The notes: generated by a model from the sequence alone, not told the origin. Counted from the first letter of the stretch, positions 54,140-64,000 are shown. The stretch is 64,000 nt of DNA from an uncultured Pseudomonadales bacterium (GCA_951813295.1 CATOTI010000001.1:310001-374000); one strand, 5' to 3'. Numbers and translations: made by a program.

Positions 54140-57100
54140 CTAACGAATCGCCGATTCGGGTCGGTTGTGCCACCAGAATGGTTCCAGCGCCGCGGTCCCC
54201 CGCGTTTGCTCCGTCAGGTTGGCGGCGTCGTAGATCCGGCCATTCAGAATCACGAACGCGATGTCGTCCGTGTGGTGGATGTCGGTGCGTGGGTCGGCGT
54301 CGAGCACGACGAGGTCGGCTAGCTTGCCCGGTTCGATCGAGCCGAGATCGTGATCGAAGCCCAGATGCTTGGCGGGGTTGATGGTCGCGGTCGCGAGGGC
54401 CTGCATTGGCGACATACCGCCCCGCGCGAAGCTCCACATTTCCCAGTGTGCGGCCATGCCCTCGCGTTGCCCGTGAGCGCCGATCGACACCAGAACGCCG
54501 GCGTCCATCAGCACCTTCGCGGCGCGGGCAGCCTGATCATCACGGAACTCCTCTACCGGCGCGGCCACTCGGCGTACGGAGCGCGGCTGCAGGACGGTCG
54601 GCGGAACAAAGTGCGAGAGGATCGGGTGTTTCCAGACCTCGTCACGCTGGTAGTAGTAGTCCTCGGCGGTGAGGCCGCCATAAGTAACGACCAGGGTGGG
54701 CGTATAGCCCGTGTCCGACTGCGACCAGAACTGCGTGACGTCGTCGTAGATTTCGAGCGGGGGAATGTTGTGCTCGATCCCGGTGCTGCCGTCGCTGATG
54801 AGATTCATGTCCATGTGGAAGAGCGACCCCCCTTGCGCGACATTGATGACGCCGGCGTTGCGTGAGGCGGCGATGACTTGCTGGCGTTGATTGCGGCGCG
54901 GTTGGTTGTAGTTCTTGATGCTGGTGGCGCCCTGCGCTACGAGCCGGTCGATGTGGCCTTGAGCGTCCGTCATCGAGTCGATCGGCGCCCAACTCGTGCC
55001 GCGCGCGCCGTAGACGATGTTTCCCGTCGAAAAGATCCGCGGCGCGAGGATACGTCCGGCGCGGGCGTACTCGGCGGCAGCGAAGACGAGGCTCGCGTTG
55101 CTCGATGGGTCCTGCAACGTCGTCACGCCGAGGGCGAGATGGGCGAGAGCGCTCCAGTTTTGTTGCGGGATGATTTCGCCGCGGCCGTATGGTCCATGTG
55201 CGTGAGCGTCGATGAGCCCCGGAATGACGGTTTTGCCGGCCAGTGAAACAACGTCCTCGACGTTGCCTATATCGACTCGGTCGGAAGGGCCCACAGCAAT
55301 GATCCGGTTGTCCTGAACGAGGATGACGCCGTCTTCGATGACCTCGCGCGCGTCGTTCATCGTGATCACGCGGGCGTCGGTCAGCGCGATTGTGCCGCGG
55401 GGACTCTCACTGGCGACCACCATGGAGAGGTTTTGGTTGGTGGTCGCGATTTCTGCCTCGCTCATCAGCCAGTCGTCGGTGACGGTGACCGTTCGCATCT
55501 CGGCACCGGACGACCAGCTCAGTACATCGCCGACCCAACGTACGTAGAGCGCGCCGTCCGTGCTGACGCGACGTATGGGGAACCCCTTCTGCTGCCGGCC
55601 GATCGAGAGTTTGTTCGCGCTCGGTGTGTAGGCAGCGACGTAGAGGTCGAAATTCTCCGTGAACGCGAGGTAGCGACCATCGGGAGAAAGCTGGATGTCG
55701 GTGGCGTGCTCACTTTCCGCGATGACGCGCTCGTCCAAACCATCGAAGTCGATGGAGATGAGCTGGGTTTTCGCGGTATCGGAGCCGCGTCCGGACGGGC
55801 GTTGTCGCTCGAGCACGTGTACCGACTCGCCGGCGAAACGTGGCGCAAGCCCCGCCTCCCGGATACGCCGCGATTCGCCACTATCGATGTCGATCACGTA
55901 GACGCCGGGGTCTACGTCGAACTCGGGATGCAGGAATACCGACCCCGAGAGTTTGCGATACGCGAGGCTTTCCCCGTCGGGCGAGATGGCGAGCGAATCG
56001 AACTGACCGCGCATCTCGCCGATCGACCGGGTTCGCCCGTTGCGAACGTTCAGGGCGTGGATCGAACTCAGCCGCGCGTCGTGCCAGCGTAGGAAATAGA
56101 CCGTTCGGCCGTCCGGTGCCCAGACAGGTGAATACTCCATCGCGCTGTCCGAATCGCGCGTGAGGCGTTCTGCGTCGTCGTCACCGGATTTCAGGAACAG
56201 GCGCCCCAGCGATTCGTACACGACGTGGTCGCCACGGGGCGAGGGGATCGGAAAGCGCACCATTTTGGTGGCGAACTCCTCGGGAGCAACATCGATCGGA
56301 TATCTCGGTGCCGGGTAAACCTGGCGTTCGTCGTCGACCGAAAACGGAATCTCGGTGAGCGTGCCGGTCGCGACGTCGACCCGCTGGATCTGGCCGCCCG
56401 CCCAGAACACGATCGTTTCGCTATCGGGCGTCCAATCCATGTTCGGATAGAAGCCGTGGACGGCCCAGGTTTCCTGCATATCGGGATCGAGGTCGTCGAC
56501 CAGCATTCTTTCCTCGCCGGTCGCGAGGTCTTTCACGAAGAGCCTGGAGAGCGCGCGCACCCGTTTGACGAACGCGAGCGAACGGCCGTCCGGTGATGGC
56601 GTCGGCCTGACGGCGCCGCCGGGACCGTCGGCCACGGTCGTCGTTTCGCCGGTCGTGAGATCAACGGCGAGGATTTCGAAGAGCTGAGTGTTGCTGTCTT
56701 CCCGGTAGATGAACGTATCTCCGGGCGTCGAACTCTTGGTGTAGTAGATCGTGTTTCCATCGGGCGAGAAGACCGCCTCGCCGAGTTCCTTCTGGTAGGT
56801 CGGGCCGGGGCGTTCCACGACAACAGCGCCTTTGTTCTCCTTGCCGCCATGGGCGTGATAGAGCCAGATCTCGCCGGTACCGAGCGAGCGCGATGTGGTG
56901 AAGTGCTTTCGAGCGGCGATGTAGCGTCCGTCGGGCCGCCATGTCGGATTGTTGAGGAGTCGAAAATCCTCAAAGCTGACTTGTCGTGTCGTCGCGGTCT
57001 CGAGGTCCAACACCCAGACGTTGTCGCCGCCGGAACGATCGGAAATGAAAGCGATCTCAGAACCGTCGGGGCTGAACCGAGGCTGGATCTCCCACGCCAA

Positions 57101-57361
57101 CCCTTCGAGCAGCCGTTCGGCGGCGCCGCCTTCGATCGGTAGACGATAGATGTCGCCTAACAAGTCGAAAACGATGGTTTCGCCATCCGGGCTGACATCC
57201 AGGCTCATCCACGTGCCTTCCGTTACGTCGATCGCAACGTCACGGGGATCGACGTCGGCATAGGGCGCCGTGGTGTCCCAAGACGATTCTTCGGCCTTGG
57301 TGGGTGCGACCGTGATCATGGTCGTGGCCAGGATCGCGGAGGTAATGAGTCGGTAGGTCAC
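54140..57361 (-). CDS. Exported TolB-like propeller fused to amidohydrolase
   Basis: This 1073-residue protein has a signal peptide (MTYRLITSAILATTMITVAP). Residues about 40-650 hold repeated WD40/PD40 units (MSLDVSPDGETIVFDLLGD, FSPDGSEIAFISDRSG, LSPDGRYLAFTENFD). The C-terminal 400 residues are a metal amidohydrolase with VIPGLIDAHAHGPYGRGE and IEPGKLADLVVLDADPRTD. The start is GTG at 57361. This propeller-amidohydrolase fusion is found in many environmental bacteria and is presumed to degrade amide or peptide substrates in the periplasm. It lies 33 bases after selB on the same strand. Confidence 0.9.
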   Translation of the reverse strand: MTYRLITSAILATTMITVAPTKAEESSWDTTAPYADVDPRDVAIDVTEGTWMSLDVSPDGETIVFDLLGDIYRLPIEGGAAERLLEGLAWEIQPRFSPDGSEIAFISDRSGGDNVWVLDLETATTRQVSFEDFRLLNNPTWRPDGRYIAARKHFTTSRSLGTGEIWLYHAHGGKENKGAVVVERPGPTYQKELGEAVFSPDGNTIYYTKSSTPGDTFIYREDSNTQLFEILAVDLTTGETTTVADGPGGAVRPTPSPDGRSLAFVKRVRALSRLFVKDLATGEERMLVDDLDPDMQETWAVHGFYPNMDWTPDSETIVFWAGGQIQRVDVATGTLTEIPFSVDDERQVYPAPRYPIDVAPEEFATKMVRFPIPSPRGDHVVYESLGRLFLKSGDDDAERLTRDSDSAMEYSPVWAPDGRTVYFLRWHDARLSSIHALNVRNGRTRSIGEMRGQFDSLAISPDGESLAYRKLSGSVFLHPEFDVDPGVYVIDIDSGESRRIREAGLAPRFAGESVHVLERQRPSGRGSDTAKTQLISIDFDGLDERVIAESEHATDIQLSPDGRYLAFTENFDLYVAAYTPSANKLSIGRQQKGFPIRRVSTDGALYVRWVGDVLSWSSGAEMRTVTVTDDWLMSEAEIATTNQNLSMVVASESPRGTIALTDARVITMNDAREVIEDGVILVQDNRIIAVGPSDRVDIGNVEDVVSLAGKTVIPGLIDAHAHGPYGRGEIIPQQNWSALAHLALGVTTLQDPSSNASLVFAAAEYARAGRILAPRIFSTGNIVYGARGTSWAPIDSMTDAQGHIDRLVAQGATSIKNYNQPRRNQRQQVIAASRNAGVINVAQGGSLFHMDMNLISDGSTGIEHNIPPLEIYDDVTQFWSQSDTGYTPTLVVTYGGLTAEDYYYQRDEVWKHPILSHFVPPTVLQPRSVRRVAAPVEEFRDDQAARAAKVLMDAGVLVSIGAHGQREGMAAHWEMWSFARGGMSPMQALATATINPAKHLGFDHDLGSIEPGKLADLVVLDADPRTDIHHTDDIAFVILNGRIYDAANLTEQTRGTAALEPFWWHNRPESAIR

Positions 57362-57394
57362 GGAGACTCCCTGGCGGATTCTGTGGGCGATGTT

Positions 57395-59248
57395 CTATTC
57401 GAGGACCGATTGCGGACTACCGACAACGCGCCGGACGTTGTCATCGCGGCGCGTAAAGCGTTTGCGATCGAAGTACTCGAGGATCTCGATCACAACGTTG
57501 CGCCCGATAGACGTCGCGTCGCGAAAATCGCGCACGCTGAACGGACCGTTGCTGCCGAGTTGTTCGGCCGTTTGCGCAAGGCCGAGGAGCTGTTCGGGCA
57601 AGAAGTAGCGGGTATCGCTGATCCGGATGGCGAGGTTGTGGGCGCTTAGTGCTCGCATGGCGCGCTCGAAATCACGAAACGGTCGTTTGAGTTGCTTAGC
57701 GAGGTCACCGAGGCTCGGCGGTTGGCCCGTAGCAAGGAGAGGTTCGACCTGCTCGAATAGCTTCGTCACCTCTGGTGGTACGTGGGCGCGATGATCGGGA
57801 AGGGCGTAGCGACCGTTCCTGACCGCAAGCGTGCCCGCATCGACCAGCCGGTCGAGCACCGCCTGCCACGCGTCTCGATGATCGCCTCGGCTAGGCACGA
57901 TCGACGCGGCACCGACGCCGTCCATGGAGGCGTCTTTCGCGAGTTCCGCCTCGACGTTCTCCATGAGGGTTTGCTCGTACTGAGCGATGAGCGTCTCGTC
58001 AAAGCGCCACGGACCCACCTGGACACCGCGGATGTCGTCGAAGAACGACACCGGTCGATTCCACCGCCGCGCGAAGTCGGATAGTTCGACGGGCTCGAGC
58101 CGGGTCATGGCGGCGAGTGTGTGAGCCGGTTGCGTTTCGTCGATCGCGGCGAGCAAGGTGCGCCGCTCCTGCGCCCGGCGCCGGGAGGGCGTGGGACCGA
58201 GATCGATCACGCTACCGCCGCCGAGCGTTCGTTCGAGGTCGTGGTCGCGAACGATCACTCGGTCGCCGACTTTGACGTGCAGGGGCGCATCGAGAGCGAC
58301 GTCGATCAGACGCTCCTCGCCAGGTTTGATCTCGGTCTCGTCGATTGCCAGGAGCCGCGCTTGGGCGTGCGTCGTCGCGTGGTAGATGTGAACGGGCGCA
58401 CGATGCTTGACCGGGCGTGGGAAGTCGGCGAAAACACCCAATCGAATTGTTGCGTGATAGACCGGTTCCCGGCTTTCCGCGGAGACGACCCAGTCGCCGC
58501 GCTCGGCCCCTTCCACACCGGCGAGATTGATCGCCGTTCGATCGCCCATCGCGGCGACATCGGCTTCCTGGTCCTGGACATGCAGGCCGCGGACACGGGC
58601 AGTCTGACCGTTTCTTGCGAGCACGACCGAGGCGTCGCGCGTGATCGATCCGGAGATGACGGTGCCGGTCACCACGAGGCCGGCGCCGCGTACGTTGAAC
58701 GATCGGTCGACGGCTAGCCTGAACGGCTCGTCCGCGCGGGCGACGTCTTGTGCGCGCGCCGCGTCCGCGAGGTGATTCTTGAGCGTTTCGATGCCGGTAC
58801 CGTCGATCGCGGAAATCGGCACGATGGGTGCTTCGGCGAGGAAAGACCCGTCGAGGAGTTGACGTATCTCGCGCTCGACCTCGCGCCGACGGTCCGGCTC
58901 GACCCGGTCGATCTTGTTGAGGGCAACGACCCCGCGCTTGACGCCGAGGAGCGAGAGAATGGAGAGGTGTTCGCGTGATTGCGGCATCACGCCGTCGTCG
59001 GCTGCGATGACGAGCAGGGCGTATTGGTTGGCGGCGACGCCCGCCACCATGTTGTGGATGAAGCGATGGTGGCCGGGCACGTCGACGAAGCCGATGCGTT
59101 GGTCATCGAGGCTCAAATACGCGAACCCCAGATCGATGGTGAGGCCGCGACGTTTTTCCTCTTCGAGCCGATCGGTATCGACACCGGTGAGCGCTCGCAC
59201 GATGGACGTCTTGCCGTGGTCGACGTGGCCGGCGAGGGTGATGATCAC
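57395..59248 (-). CDS. selB: Selenocysteine-specific translation elongation factor SelB
   Basis: This 617-residue GTPase has G1 GHVDHGKT at residues 7-14, G2 GLTIDLGFA, G3 DVPGH at 56-60 and G4 NKID at 111-114, plus the EF-Tu-like beta domains and a C-terminal set of winged-helix domains (LERAMRALSAHNLAIR, FRDATSIGRNVVIEILEYFDR). SelB carries Sec-tRNA-Sec to UGA codons next to SECIS elements. Its ATG overlaps the selA stop (ATGA). With selA, tRNA-Sec and selD in the same window the Sec system is complete. Confidence 0.97.
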   Translation of the reverse strand: MIITLAGHVDHGKTSIVRALTGVDTDRLEEEKRRGLTIDLGFAYLSLDDQRIGFVDVPGHHRFIHNMVAGVAANQYALLVIAADDGVMPQSREHLSILSLLGVKRGVVALNKIDRVEPDRRREVEREIRQLLDGSFLAEAPIVPISAIDGTGIETLKNHLADAARAQDVARADEPFRLAVDRSFNVRGAGLVVTGTVISGSITRDASVVLARNGQTARVRGLHVQDQEADVAAMGDRTAINLAGVEGAERGDWVVSAESREPVYHATIRLGVFADFPRPVKHRAPVHIYHATTHAQARLLAIDETEIKPGEERLIDVALDAPLHVKVGDRVIVRDHDLERTLGGGSVIDLGPTPSRRRAQERRTLLAAIDETQPAHTLAAMTRLEPVELSDFARRWNRPVSFFDDIRGVQVGPWRFDETLIAQYEQTLMENVEAELAKDASMDGVGAASIVPSRGDHRDAWQAVLDRLVDAGTLAVRNGRYALPDHRAHVPPEVTKLFEQVEPLLATGQPPSLGDLAKQLKRPFRDFERAMRALSAHNLAIRISDTRYFLPEQLLGLAQTAEQLGSNGPFSVRDFRDATSIGRNVVIEILEYFDRKRFTRRDDNVRRVVGSPQSVLE

Positions 59249-60675
59249 AACGTCGCGACCGTTTCGATGATTTCGTCCAACGGTTCGCCACAGCGTATGT
59301 CCAGCCAGACCGCCGAATCGTGCAGGCGGCCGATGATCGGTGTCGACAAGCGCCGGAGCTTTGCCTCGAACTCACGGGCGTCGCGATCGCGCTCGAAACG
59401 CACAACGGCGGCACGGCTTTCGAGGCGTTGATCAGGCAGCGCGCCGCTTCCGAGCTGTGAGAAACACGGCTCCACGGTTACCGAAACGCCGGTCTGTGCG
59501 CGCAACGCTTTCGCGAGACGTTCGGCACGTTCCTCGAGTTCTCCGAGGGGGCGTGTGAGCGTCGCCAGCACGGGAATCTCGTCGATCAGCCGCTCGTCGT
59601 CTTCGTAGATTTTGAGCGTCGCGTCGAGCAGTGCGAGGGTGATCTTGTCGAGCCGCAGCGCCCGTTTGAGCGGATTCTGATCGATCGCTTCGATGAGATC
59701 GCGACGGCCGACGATGATGCCGGCCTGCACACCTCCCAGCAGCTTGTCGCCGGAGAACGTAACGAGATCGGCGCCCTGCGCGATAAGTTCGCTCGGCATC
59801 GGTTCGTGCGGTAGGCCAAACCGGGTCAGGTCGACGAGGGTGCCGCTACCAACGTCGACGACCACGGGAATCGACCGCTCTCGGCCGATGTCGGCGAGTT
59901 CGGTGGTGCTGACTTCCTTGGTGAAGCCTTCGATATGGAAATTGCTGGGGTGGACCTTGAGGAGGAGTGCGGCCGTCGCCGCCGCGGTGCGATAGTCCTT
60001 GGCGTGCGTGCGGTTGGTCGTACCGATCTCGACCAGTTCACAACCTGCCCGCGCCATGATCTCCGGCAGCCGGAAACTACCGCCGATCTCGATGAGTTCG
60101 CCGCGTGACACCGGCACTTCGCGCGCCATGGCGAGTGTGTTCAAGACGATCAGCAGCGCGGCGGCGTTGTTGTTCACCACGGTTGCCGCTTCGGCGCCCG
60201 TGAGCAGCTTGAGACGGTGAATGACCGTCGTGTCGCGGCGCCCGCGTTTTCCAGTGCGCAAGTCGTATTCGAGGGTCACCGGTCTCGTGGCGGCGCGAAG
60301 TGCTTCGTCGAGCAACGCGGGGCCGATCAGTGAGCGGCCGAGGTTGGTATGGATGACCGTACCGGTGAGGTTGAATACCGATCGATAGCCGTGACCTACG
60401 TTTTTCTCGAGCCAGCGCGAGACGGCGGCGCCGTAATGCGCGGGATCACCGGCTTGTGCGCTGATCTCCGATGCGGCCCGATACTCCGACTGAACCTCTC
60501 GAATGGCGAGTTTGACGGACTTCTTGCCCCATTCACCGATGACGTCGCCCAGCGCGGCATCCCGGAGGACGCGATCCACTGACGGCAATCGAGCTTGAGC
60601 CGACGTGCTGCCCGCCGGTTTGGCTGCGTTTTCTTTCCTCACCCCGAGATTCGAACAAGCTGCGATGACCCGCAC
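59245..60675 (-). CDS. selA: L-seryl-tRNA(Sec) selenium transferase SelA
   Basis: This 476-residue PLP enzyme has the SelA N-terminal LPSVDRVLRD, the large-domain start TGTVIHTNLGRSLI, NNNAAA, VEIGTTNRTHAKDY and the PLP lysine in SGDKLLGGVQAG (Lys311). It converts Ser-tRNA-Sec to Sec-tRNA-Sec with selenophosphate from SelD. It starts at GTG 60675 with no good Shine-Dalgarno; an internal GTG at 60639 would also leave a full SelA. It overlaps selB by 4 bases and is divergent from the beta-hydroxyacid dehydrogenase. Confidence 0.97.
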   Translation of the reverse strand: MRVIAACSNLGVRKENAAKPAGSTSAQARLPSVDRVLRDAALGDVIGEWGKKSVKLAIREVQSEYRAASEISAQAGDPAHYGAAVSRWLEKNVGHGYRSVFNLTGTVIHTNLGRSLIGPALLDEALRAATRPVTLEYDLRTGKRGRRDTTVIHRLKLLTGAEAATVVNNNAAALLIVLNTLAMAREVPVSRGELIEIGGSFRLPEIMARAGCELVEIGTTNRTHAKDYRTAAATAALLLKVHPSNFHIEGFTKEVSTTELADIGRERSIPVVVDVGSGTLVDLTRFGLPHEPMPSELIAQGADLVTFSGDKLLGGVQAGIIVGRRDLIEAIDQNPLKRALRLDKITLALLDATLKIYEDDERLIDEIPVLATLTRPLGELEERAERLAKALRAQTGVSVTVEPCFSQLGSGALPDQRLESRAAVVRFERDRDAREFEAKLRRLSTPIIGRLHDSAVWLDIRCGEPLDEIIETVATL

Positions 60676-60795
60676 TTTAAGCGCTGTCGCGGCGCGTGAG
60701 CACGTGTCTTTTCGAAAATGCGCCCGATTCGGTCACGACGACCTTCGCCTCGGTGGGGGCATTCGGTAAGGTGCCGCCTTCGATGGAGGGATCAC

Positions 60796-61683
60796 ATGAG
60801 CGAATCGAAGAAACTGGCGTTTGTGGGACTGGGGGTCATGGGATACCCCATGGCCGGGCACCTCGCCCGGGCCGGTCACGACGTCGTCGTCTACAACCGT
60901 ACGGCGGCGACCGCGGCACGTTGGGTGGAGGAATACGACGGTCGCTCGGCGACAACGCCGGGTGCGGCGGCGGCGGATGCGGAAATCGTCTTCATGTGTG
61001 TCGGTAACGACGATGATGTGAAGAGCGTCTCACTCGGGGATGACGGTGTGATCACAGGCGCAGCGGCCGGCTCCATCGTCGTCGATCACACGACCGCCTC
61101 GGGGACCCTCGCCAGGGAACTCGAGGTAGCGGCCGAGGCTCGCAACGTCGGCTTCCTGGACGCCCCCGTGAGCGGCGGTCAGGCTGGTGCCGAGAACGGC
61201 CAGTTGACGGTGATGGTGGGTGGCCGAGCAGATGTCTACGCCAAAGCCGAGGCGACCATCGCGACGTACGCCAAGATGGTCAAGCTCATGGGTGATGCCG
61301 GTGCCGGCCAATTGACGAAGGCGGTCAATCAGATCTGCATCGCCGGCATTCTGCAGGGCCTCTCCGAGGGGCTGCATTTCGCCGAGAAAGCGGGTCTCGA
61401 CATCAACGAAGTCGTCGAGGTGATCTCCAAAGGGGCCGCGCAGTCGTGGCAGATGGAAAACCGTGCTGCAACGATGGCGAACCGGGAGTTCGAGTTCGGT
61501 TTCGCCGTGAATTGGATGCGCAAAGACCTGGACATTGCCCTGACGGCGGCCCGGCAGATGGATGCGAGGCTCCCTCTGGCGGCGTTAGTCGATCAGTTCT
61601 ACGCCGAAGTGCAGGCGTTCGGCGGCGGGCGCTATGACACGTCGAGCCTGATCGAACGTTTGCGGCGCGTGGAAGAAGGCTGA
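60796..61683 (+). CDS. 3-Hydroxyisobutyrate dehydrogenase-like beta-hydroxyacid oxidoreductase
   Basis: From ATG 60796 (GGAGGG at 60785-60790) the protein has 295 residues. It shows the NAD-binding VGLGVMGYPMAGHLARAGHD, the substrate motif DAPVSGGQAGAENGQ, and the catalytic-Lys region GQLTKAVNQI. This is the second member of the family in the window (the other at 41820), and closer in motif style to the glyoxylate/succinic semialdehyde reductase and tartronate groups. The exact substrate is unknown. The in-frame upstream extension to 60718 is not needed. Confidence 0.9.
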   Translation: MSESKKLAFVGLGVMGYPMAGHLARAGHDVVVYNRTAATAARWVEEYDGRSATTPGAAAADAEIVFMCVGNDDDVKSVSLGDDGVITGAAAGSIVVDHTTASGTLARELEVAAEARNVGFLDAPVSGGQAGAENGQLTVMVGGRADVYAKAEATIATYAKMVKLMGDAGAGQLTKAVNQICIAGILQGLSEGLHFAEKAGLDINEVVEVISKGAAQSWQMENRAATMANREFEFGFAVNWMRKDLDIALTAARQMDARLPLAALVDQFYAEVQAFGGGRYDTSSLIERLRRVEEG

Positions 61684-61716
61684 GACCGTGGCGGTCGGTC
61701 AGGCAGGGGGTCGCGA

Positions 61717-62667
61717 TTGACCAAATTCCCGGAATTGCCGGATGACGACTACCCGATCGTGCGCCTGTCCGAGACAGACAAGGCGCTGCCGGAGACGCTG
61801 AATCCGCGCACTCGCTACGCGTATTTCAAGACGATCGCGCGTGGCGGCAAGTCGCTTATTCAGTCAGCCAAGGATCTGCATCTCGGCCGAGCGGTCTGCT
61901 ACAAGTCGCTCAAAGCCGAGTTTGCCGACGACCCGATCGAACAGACGCGGCTCGTTCGCGAGGCGCGCGTGTCGGCGATGTTGCAACACCCGAACACGGT
62001 GCCGACCTACGAGATCGGCCGCGATTCGCGCGGTCGGGTCTACTTCACGATGAAGCTCGTGCACGGCTACACGCTGCGCGAAATCCTCGATTATCGCGAG
62101 CGCTACGACTTGAACCAGTTGGTCGACGTCATCGTTCAGGTCGCCCAGGCGCTCGACTATGCGCACAGTCACGGTGTCGCACACCGCGACATCAAGCCCG
62201 AAAACATCCTCGTCGGTCCGTTCGGTGAGGTGCTGTTGCTCGACTGGGGGCTCGCGAAGGTCTGGGATCCGACCGACAAGGGGCAGAGCGAGAGTGCCGC
62301 CATCGAGGTGAGTACGTTGGATGACCTATCGCTCACCGCGCACGGCGCCTTACAGGGCACGGCCGCGTTCATGTCACCCGAGCAGATTCGCCGTGATCCG
62401 AATATTGACTATCGCACCGACATCTACAGCCTGGGGGCGATCCTCTACGAAGTCTTGACCGGCGTAGCGCTATCGCAGGGCGACACCTTCGATGCGATTC
62501 TCGATCAGACGCTCAATCAGAAGCCCGCCTCACCGAGCGATGCATCGCGCGTCGGCGCGGTGCCCGGACGGCTCGAGACGATCTGCATGAGGTGCATCGC
62601 GAAAGCCCCCGACGATCGTTACCAGAGCGCGGGCGAGCTGGTGCGCGAGTTGCGCGAGGACTGGTAG
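61717..62667 (+). CDS. Eukaryotic-type Ser/Thr protein kinase
   Basis: This 316-residue protein has a complete kinase domain with Lys63 (VCYKSLK), Glu82 in the C helix, the catalytic loop HRDIKPEN at 156-163, DWG at 176-178 in place of DFG, and an activation segment ending GTAAFMSPEQ. The glycine-rich loop is poor (ARGGKSLIQSAKD). It has no membrane segment or sensor domain. It starts with TTG 61717 (GGGGG upstream). It sits 33 bases after the oxidoreductase gene and is convergent with citrate synthase; its targets are unknown. Confidence 0.9.
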   Translation: MTKFPELPDDDYPIVRLSETDKALPETLNPRTRYAYFKTIARGGKSLIQSAKDLHLGRAVCYKSLKAEFADDPIEQTRLVREARVSAMLQHPNTVPTYEIGRDSRGRVYFTMKLVHGYTLREILDYRERYDLNQLVDVIVQVAQALDYAHSHGVAHRDIKPENILVGPFGEVLLLDWGLAKVWDPTDKGQSESAAIEVSTLDDLSLTAHGALQGTAAFMSPEQIRRDPNIDYRTDIYSLGAILYEVLTGVALSQGDTFDAILDQTLNQKPASPSDASRVGAVPGRLETICMRCIAKAPDDRYQSAGELVRELREDW

Positions 62668-62686
62668 CCCGGTTCGAGTGTCCCGA

Positions 62687-63997
62687 TCAGGAACGCTGGT
62701 CGATCGGTACGAAGTCGCGCCGCGTTTCGCCGAGGTAAAGCTGGCGGGGGCGACCGATCTTGTAAGCCTCGCCCACCATTTCGTCCCAATGTGCGATCCA
62801 GCCGGGCGTTCGGCCGAGCGTGAAGATCGCCGTGAACATCTCGACGGGAATGCCCACGGCCTTCAACGTGACGCCCGAGAAGAAGTCAACGTTCGGATAG
62901 AGCCGCTTTTCGACGAAGTACTCGTCCTCGAGCGCGATCTTCTCGAGGGCTTGCGCCATCTTCAGCGTCTCGTTGTCCTGGACGCCGCGTTCGTTCAGCA
63001 CCTCGTGGCAGGTGTCCTGCATGACTTTGGCGCGCGGATCGTAATTTTTGTACACGCGATGCCCGAAGCCCATGACCCGGAACGGGTCGTCACGGTCCTT
63101 TGCCTTGCCGACGTAGGTATCGATGTTGTCGACGGAGCCGATCTCGTCGAGCATGTTGAGCACGCCTTCGTTGGCGCCGCCGTGCGAGGGTCCCCACAAC
63201 GCGGCCACCCCCGCGGCAATCGCGGCATAGGGGTTGGTACCCGTCGATCCCGCGAGACGCACGGTCGAGGTCGATGCATTTTGTTCGTGGTCGGCGTGGA
63301 GCATGAAGATGCGATCCATGGCCCGCGCGATCACCGGGTTGATCTCGTAGTCCTCGTCCTCTGCAAACGTCATGTAGAGGAAGTTTTCGGCGTAGTTCAG
63401 ATCGTCACGTGGCGGCAGGAACTTCATTCCCTTGCCTTGCCGGTACGTGATCGCCGCAAGCGTCGGCACCTTGGCAATCAGATCGCGACAGACGCGCTGC
63501 CGATCGTCGTCGTTCGTGATGTCGATGCCCGCGTGTTCTTCCGCCGCCAGAGCACCCATCAGCGCAGTCATGATCCCCATCGGATGGGCGCCTGCCGAGA
63601 ATTGTTGGACCATTGCCTCGATCGCAGGCGAAACGGCGCGGCGGCTCGTGATTTCATTGACGAACGCGGTTTTTTCCGCGGCGTTTGGCAGCTTACCGTG
63701 CAGCAGGAGGTGGCAGAGTTCGAGGTGGTCGGATTGCTCGGCGAGTTGCTCGATGGGATAACCCCGATGCAGCAAAACGCCTTCGTCACCATCGATATAG
63801 GTGATGGATGAGTTGCAGGAAGCCGTCGAAACGAAGCCTGGATCGTAGGTGAAGTATCCGTTCGAGGTGAGGGCGCCGATATCGATGACGTCTGTACCGA
63901 GTGTCGGGCTTAGCACCGGCAGGTCGATAGACGCGCCATCGATGGATACTTGTGCCTTTCTCTCGTTGTCTAAACCGCTCCCTTCACCTTTAGCCAT
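62687..63997 (-). CDS. gltA: Citrate synthase (type II)
   Basis: This 436-residue protein has the gammaproteobacterial citrate synthase layout: [20 protein letters not shown] at the N-terminus, the first catalytic His in HADHEQNAS, the second in [15 protein letters not shown], and Asp in [10 protein letters not shown]. It condenses acetyl-CoA and oxaloacetate. The start at 63997 is 3 bases from the window edge, so the upstream promoter is outside the window. It is convergent with the kinase gene. Confidence 0.97.
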   Translation of the reverse strand: MAKGEGSGLDNERKAQVSIDGASIDLPVLSPTLGTDVIDIGALTSNGYFTYDPGFVSTASCNSSITYIDGDEGVLLHRGYPIEQLAEQSDHLELCHLLLHGKLPNAAEKTAFVNEITSRRAVSPAIEAMVQQFSAGAHPMGIMTALMGALAAEEHAGIDITNDDDRQRVCRDLIAKVPTLAAITYRQGKGMKFLPPRDDLNYAENFLYMTFAEDEDYEINPVIARAMDRIFMLHADHEQNASTSTVRLAGSTGTNPYAAIAAGVAALWGPSHGGANEGVLNMLDEIGSVDNIDTYVGKAKDRDDPFRVMGFGHRVYKNYDPRAKVMQDTCHEVLNERGVQDNETLKMAQALEKIALEDEYFVEKRLYPNVDFFSGVTLKAVGIPVEMFTAIFTLGRTPGWIAHWDEMVGEAYKIGRPRQLYLGETRRDFVPIDQRS

Positions 63998-64000
63998 ACA

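Overview
The window is GC-rich, gene-dense, single-chromosome bacterial DNA. The set of genes (TonB-dependent receptors, RND efflux, PQQ dehydrogenase, Rieske dioxygenase, paired MaoC hydratases, FAD-fused SelD) and a LexA box of the CTG-N10-CAG type in front of dinB point to a gammaproteobacterium, probably an environmental or marine heterotroph. I cannot name the genus. I see no prophage, insertion sequence, CRISPR array or rRNA.

Layout. 1-5885: housekeeping and acyl-CoA metabolism (two MaoC-type hydratases, a PHP hydrolase, CoaE, a ferredoxin, a MATE transporter, an acyl-CoA dehydrogenase, a VOC protein). 5923-8535: LexA-controlled DNA polymerase IV and an MFS transporter. 8680-13551: a secreted redoxin/cytochrome c/copper-monooxygenase-like/EF-hand fusion, then a strong terminator, then FAD-SelD overlapping a DsbA/FrnE-like protein. 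13552-16672: a MetX-family acyltransferase, heme O synthase and an epoxide-hydrolase-like protein. 16716-24783: a mostly minus-strand run of exported proteins (DUF4097, YncE-like propeller, serine hydrolase, 2TM protein, PhyH dioxygenase, D-aminoacylase, M28 peptidase). 24941-36382: a collapsed TonB receptor, a carotenoid-oxygenase/PQQ-dehydrogenase operon, a serine hydrolase, a GNAT, a broken metallo-beta-lactamase, an S9 peptidase and an SDR. 36484-41180: an RND efflux operon with its TetR repressor and a perfect operator palindrome. 41218-44661: a Rieske dioxygenase operon. 44814-54073: a lipoprotein-type serine hydrolase (frameshifted), tRNA-Sec, an intact TonB receptor and two formylglycine-type sulfatases. 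54140-63997: a TolB-propeller amidohydrolase, SelB, SelA, a beta-hydroxyacid dehydrogenase, a Ser/Thr kinase and citrate synthase.

The complete bacterial selenocysteine apparatus is present: selA and selB as an overlapping pair, selC (tRNA-Sec, anticodon UCA) about 10 kb from selB, and selD about 34 kb further. I found no convincing selenoprotein gene here, so the targets must lie elsewhere.

Four genes are broken: a TonB receptor by an internal deletion, and an MBL hydrolase, a serine hydrolase and a sulfatase by one small insertion each. The three small indels are all extra bases in short runs, so assembly error competes with true pseudogenisation. Two convergent gene pairs are separated by similar triple-hairpin blocks sharing a GCAGTTTT...AAAACTGC stem.
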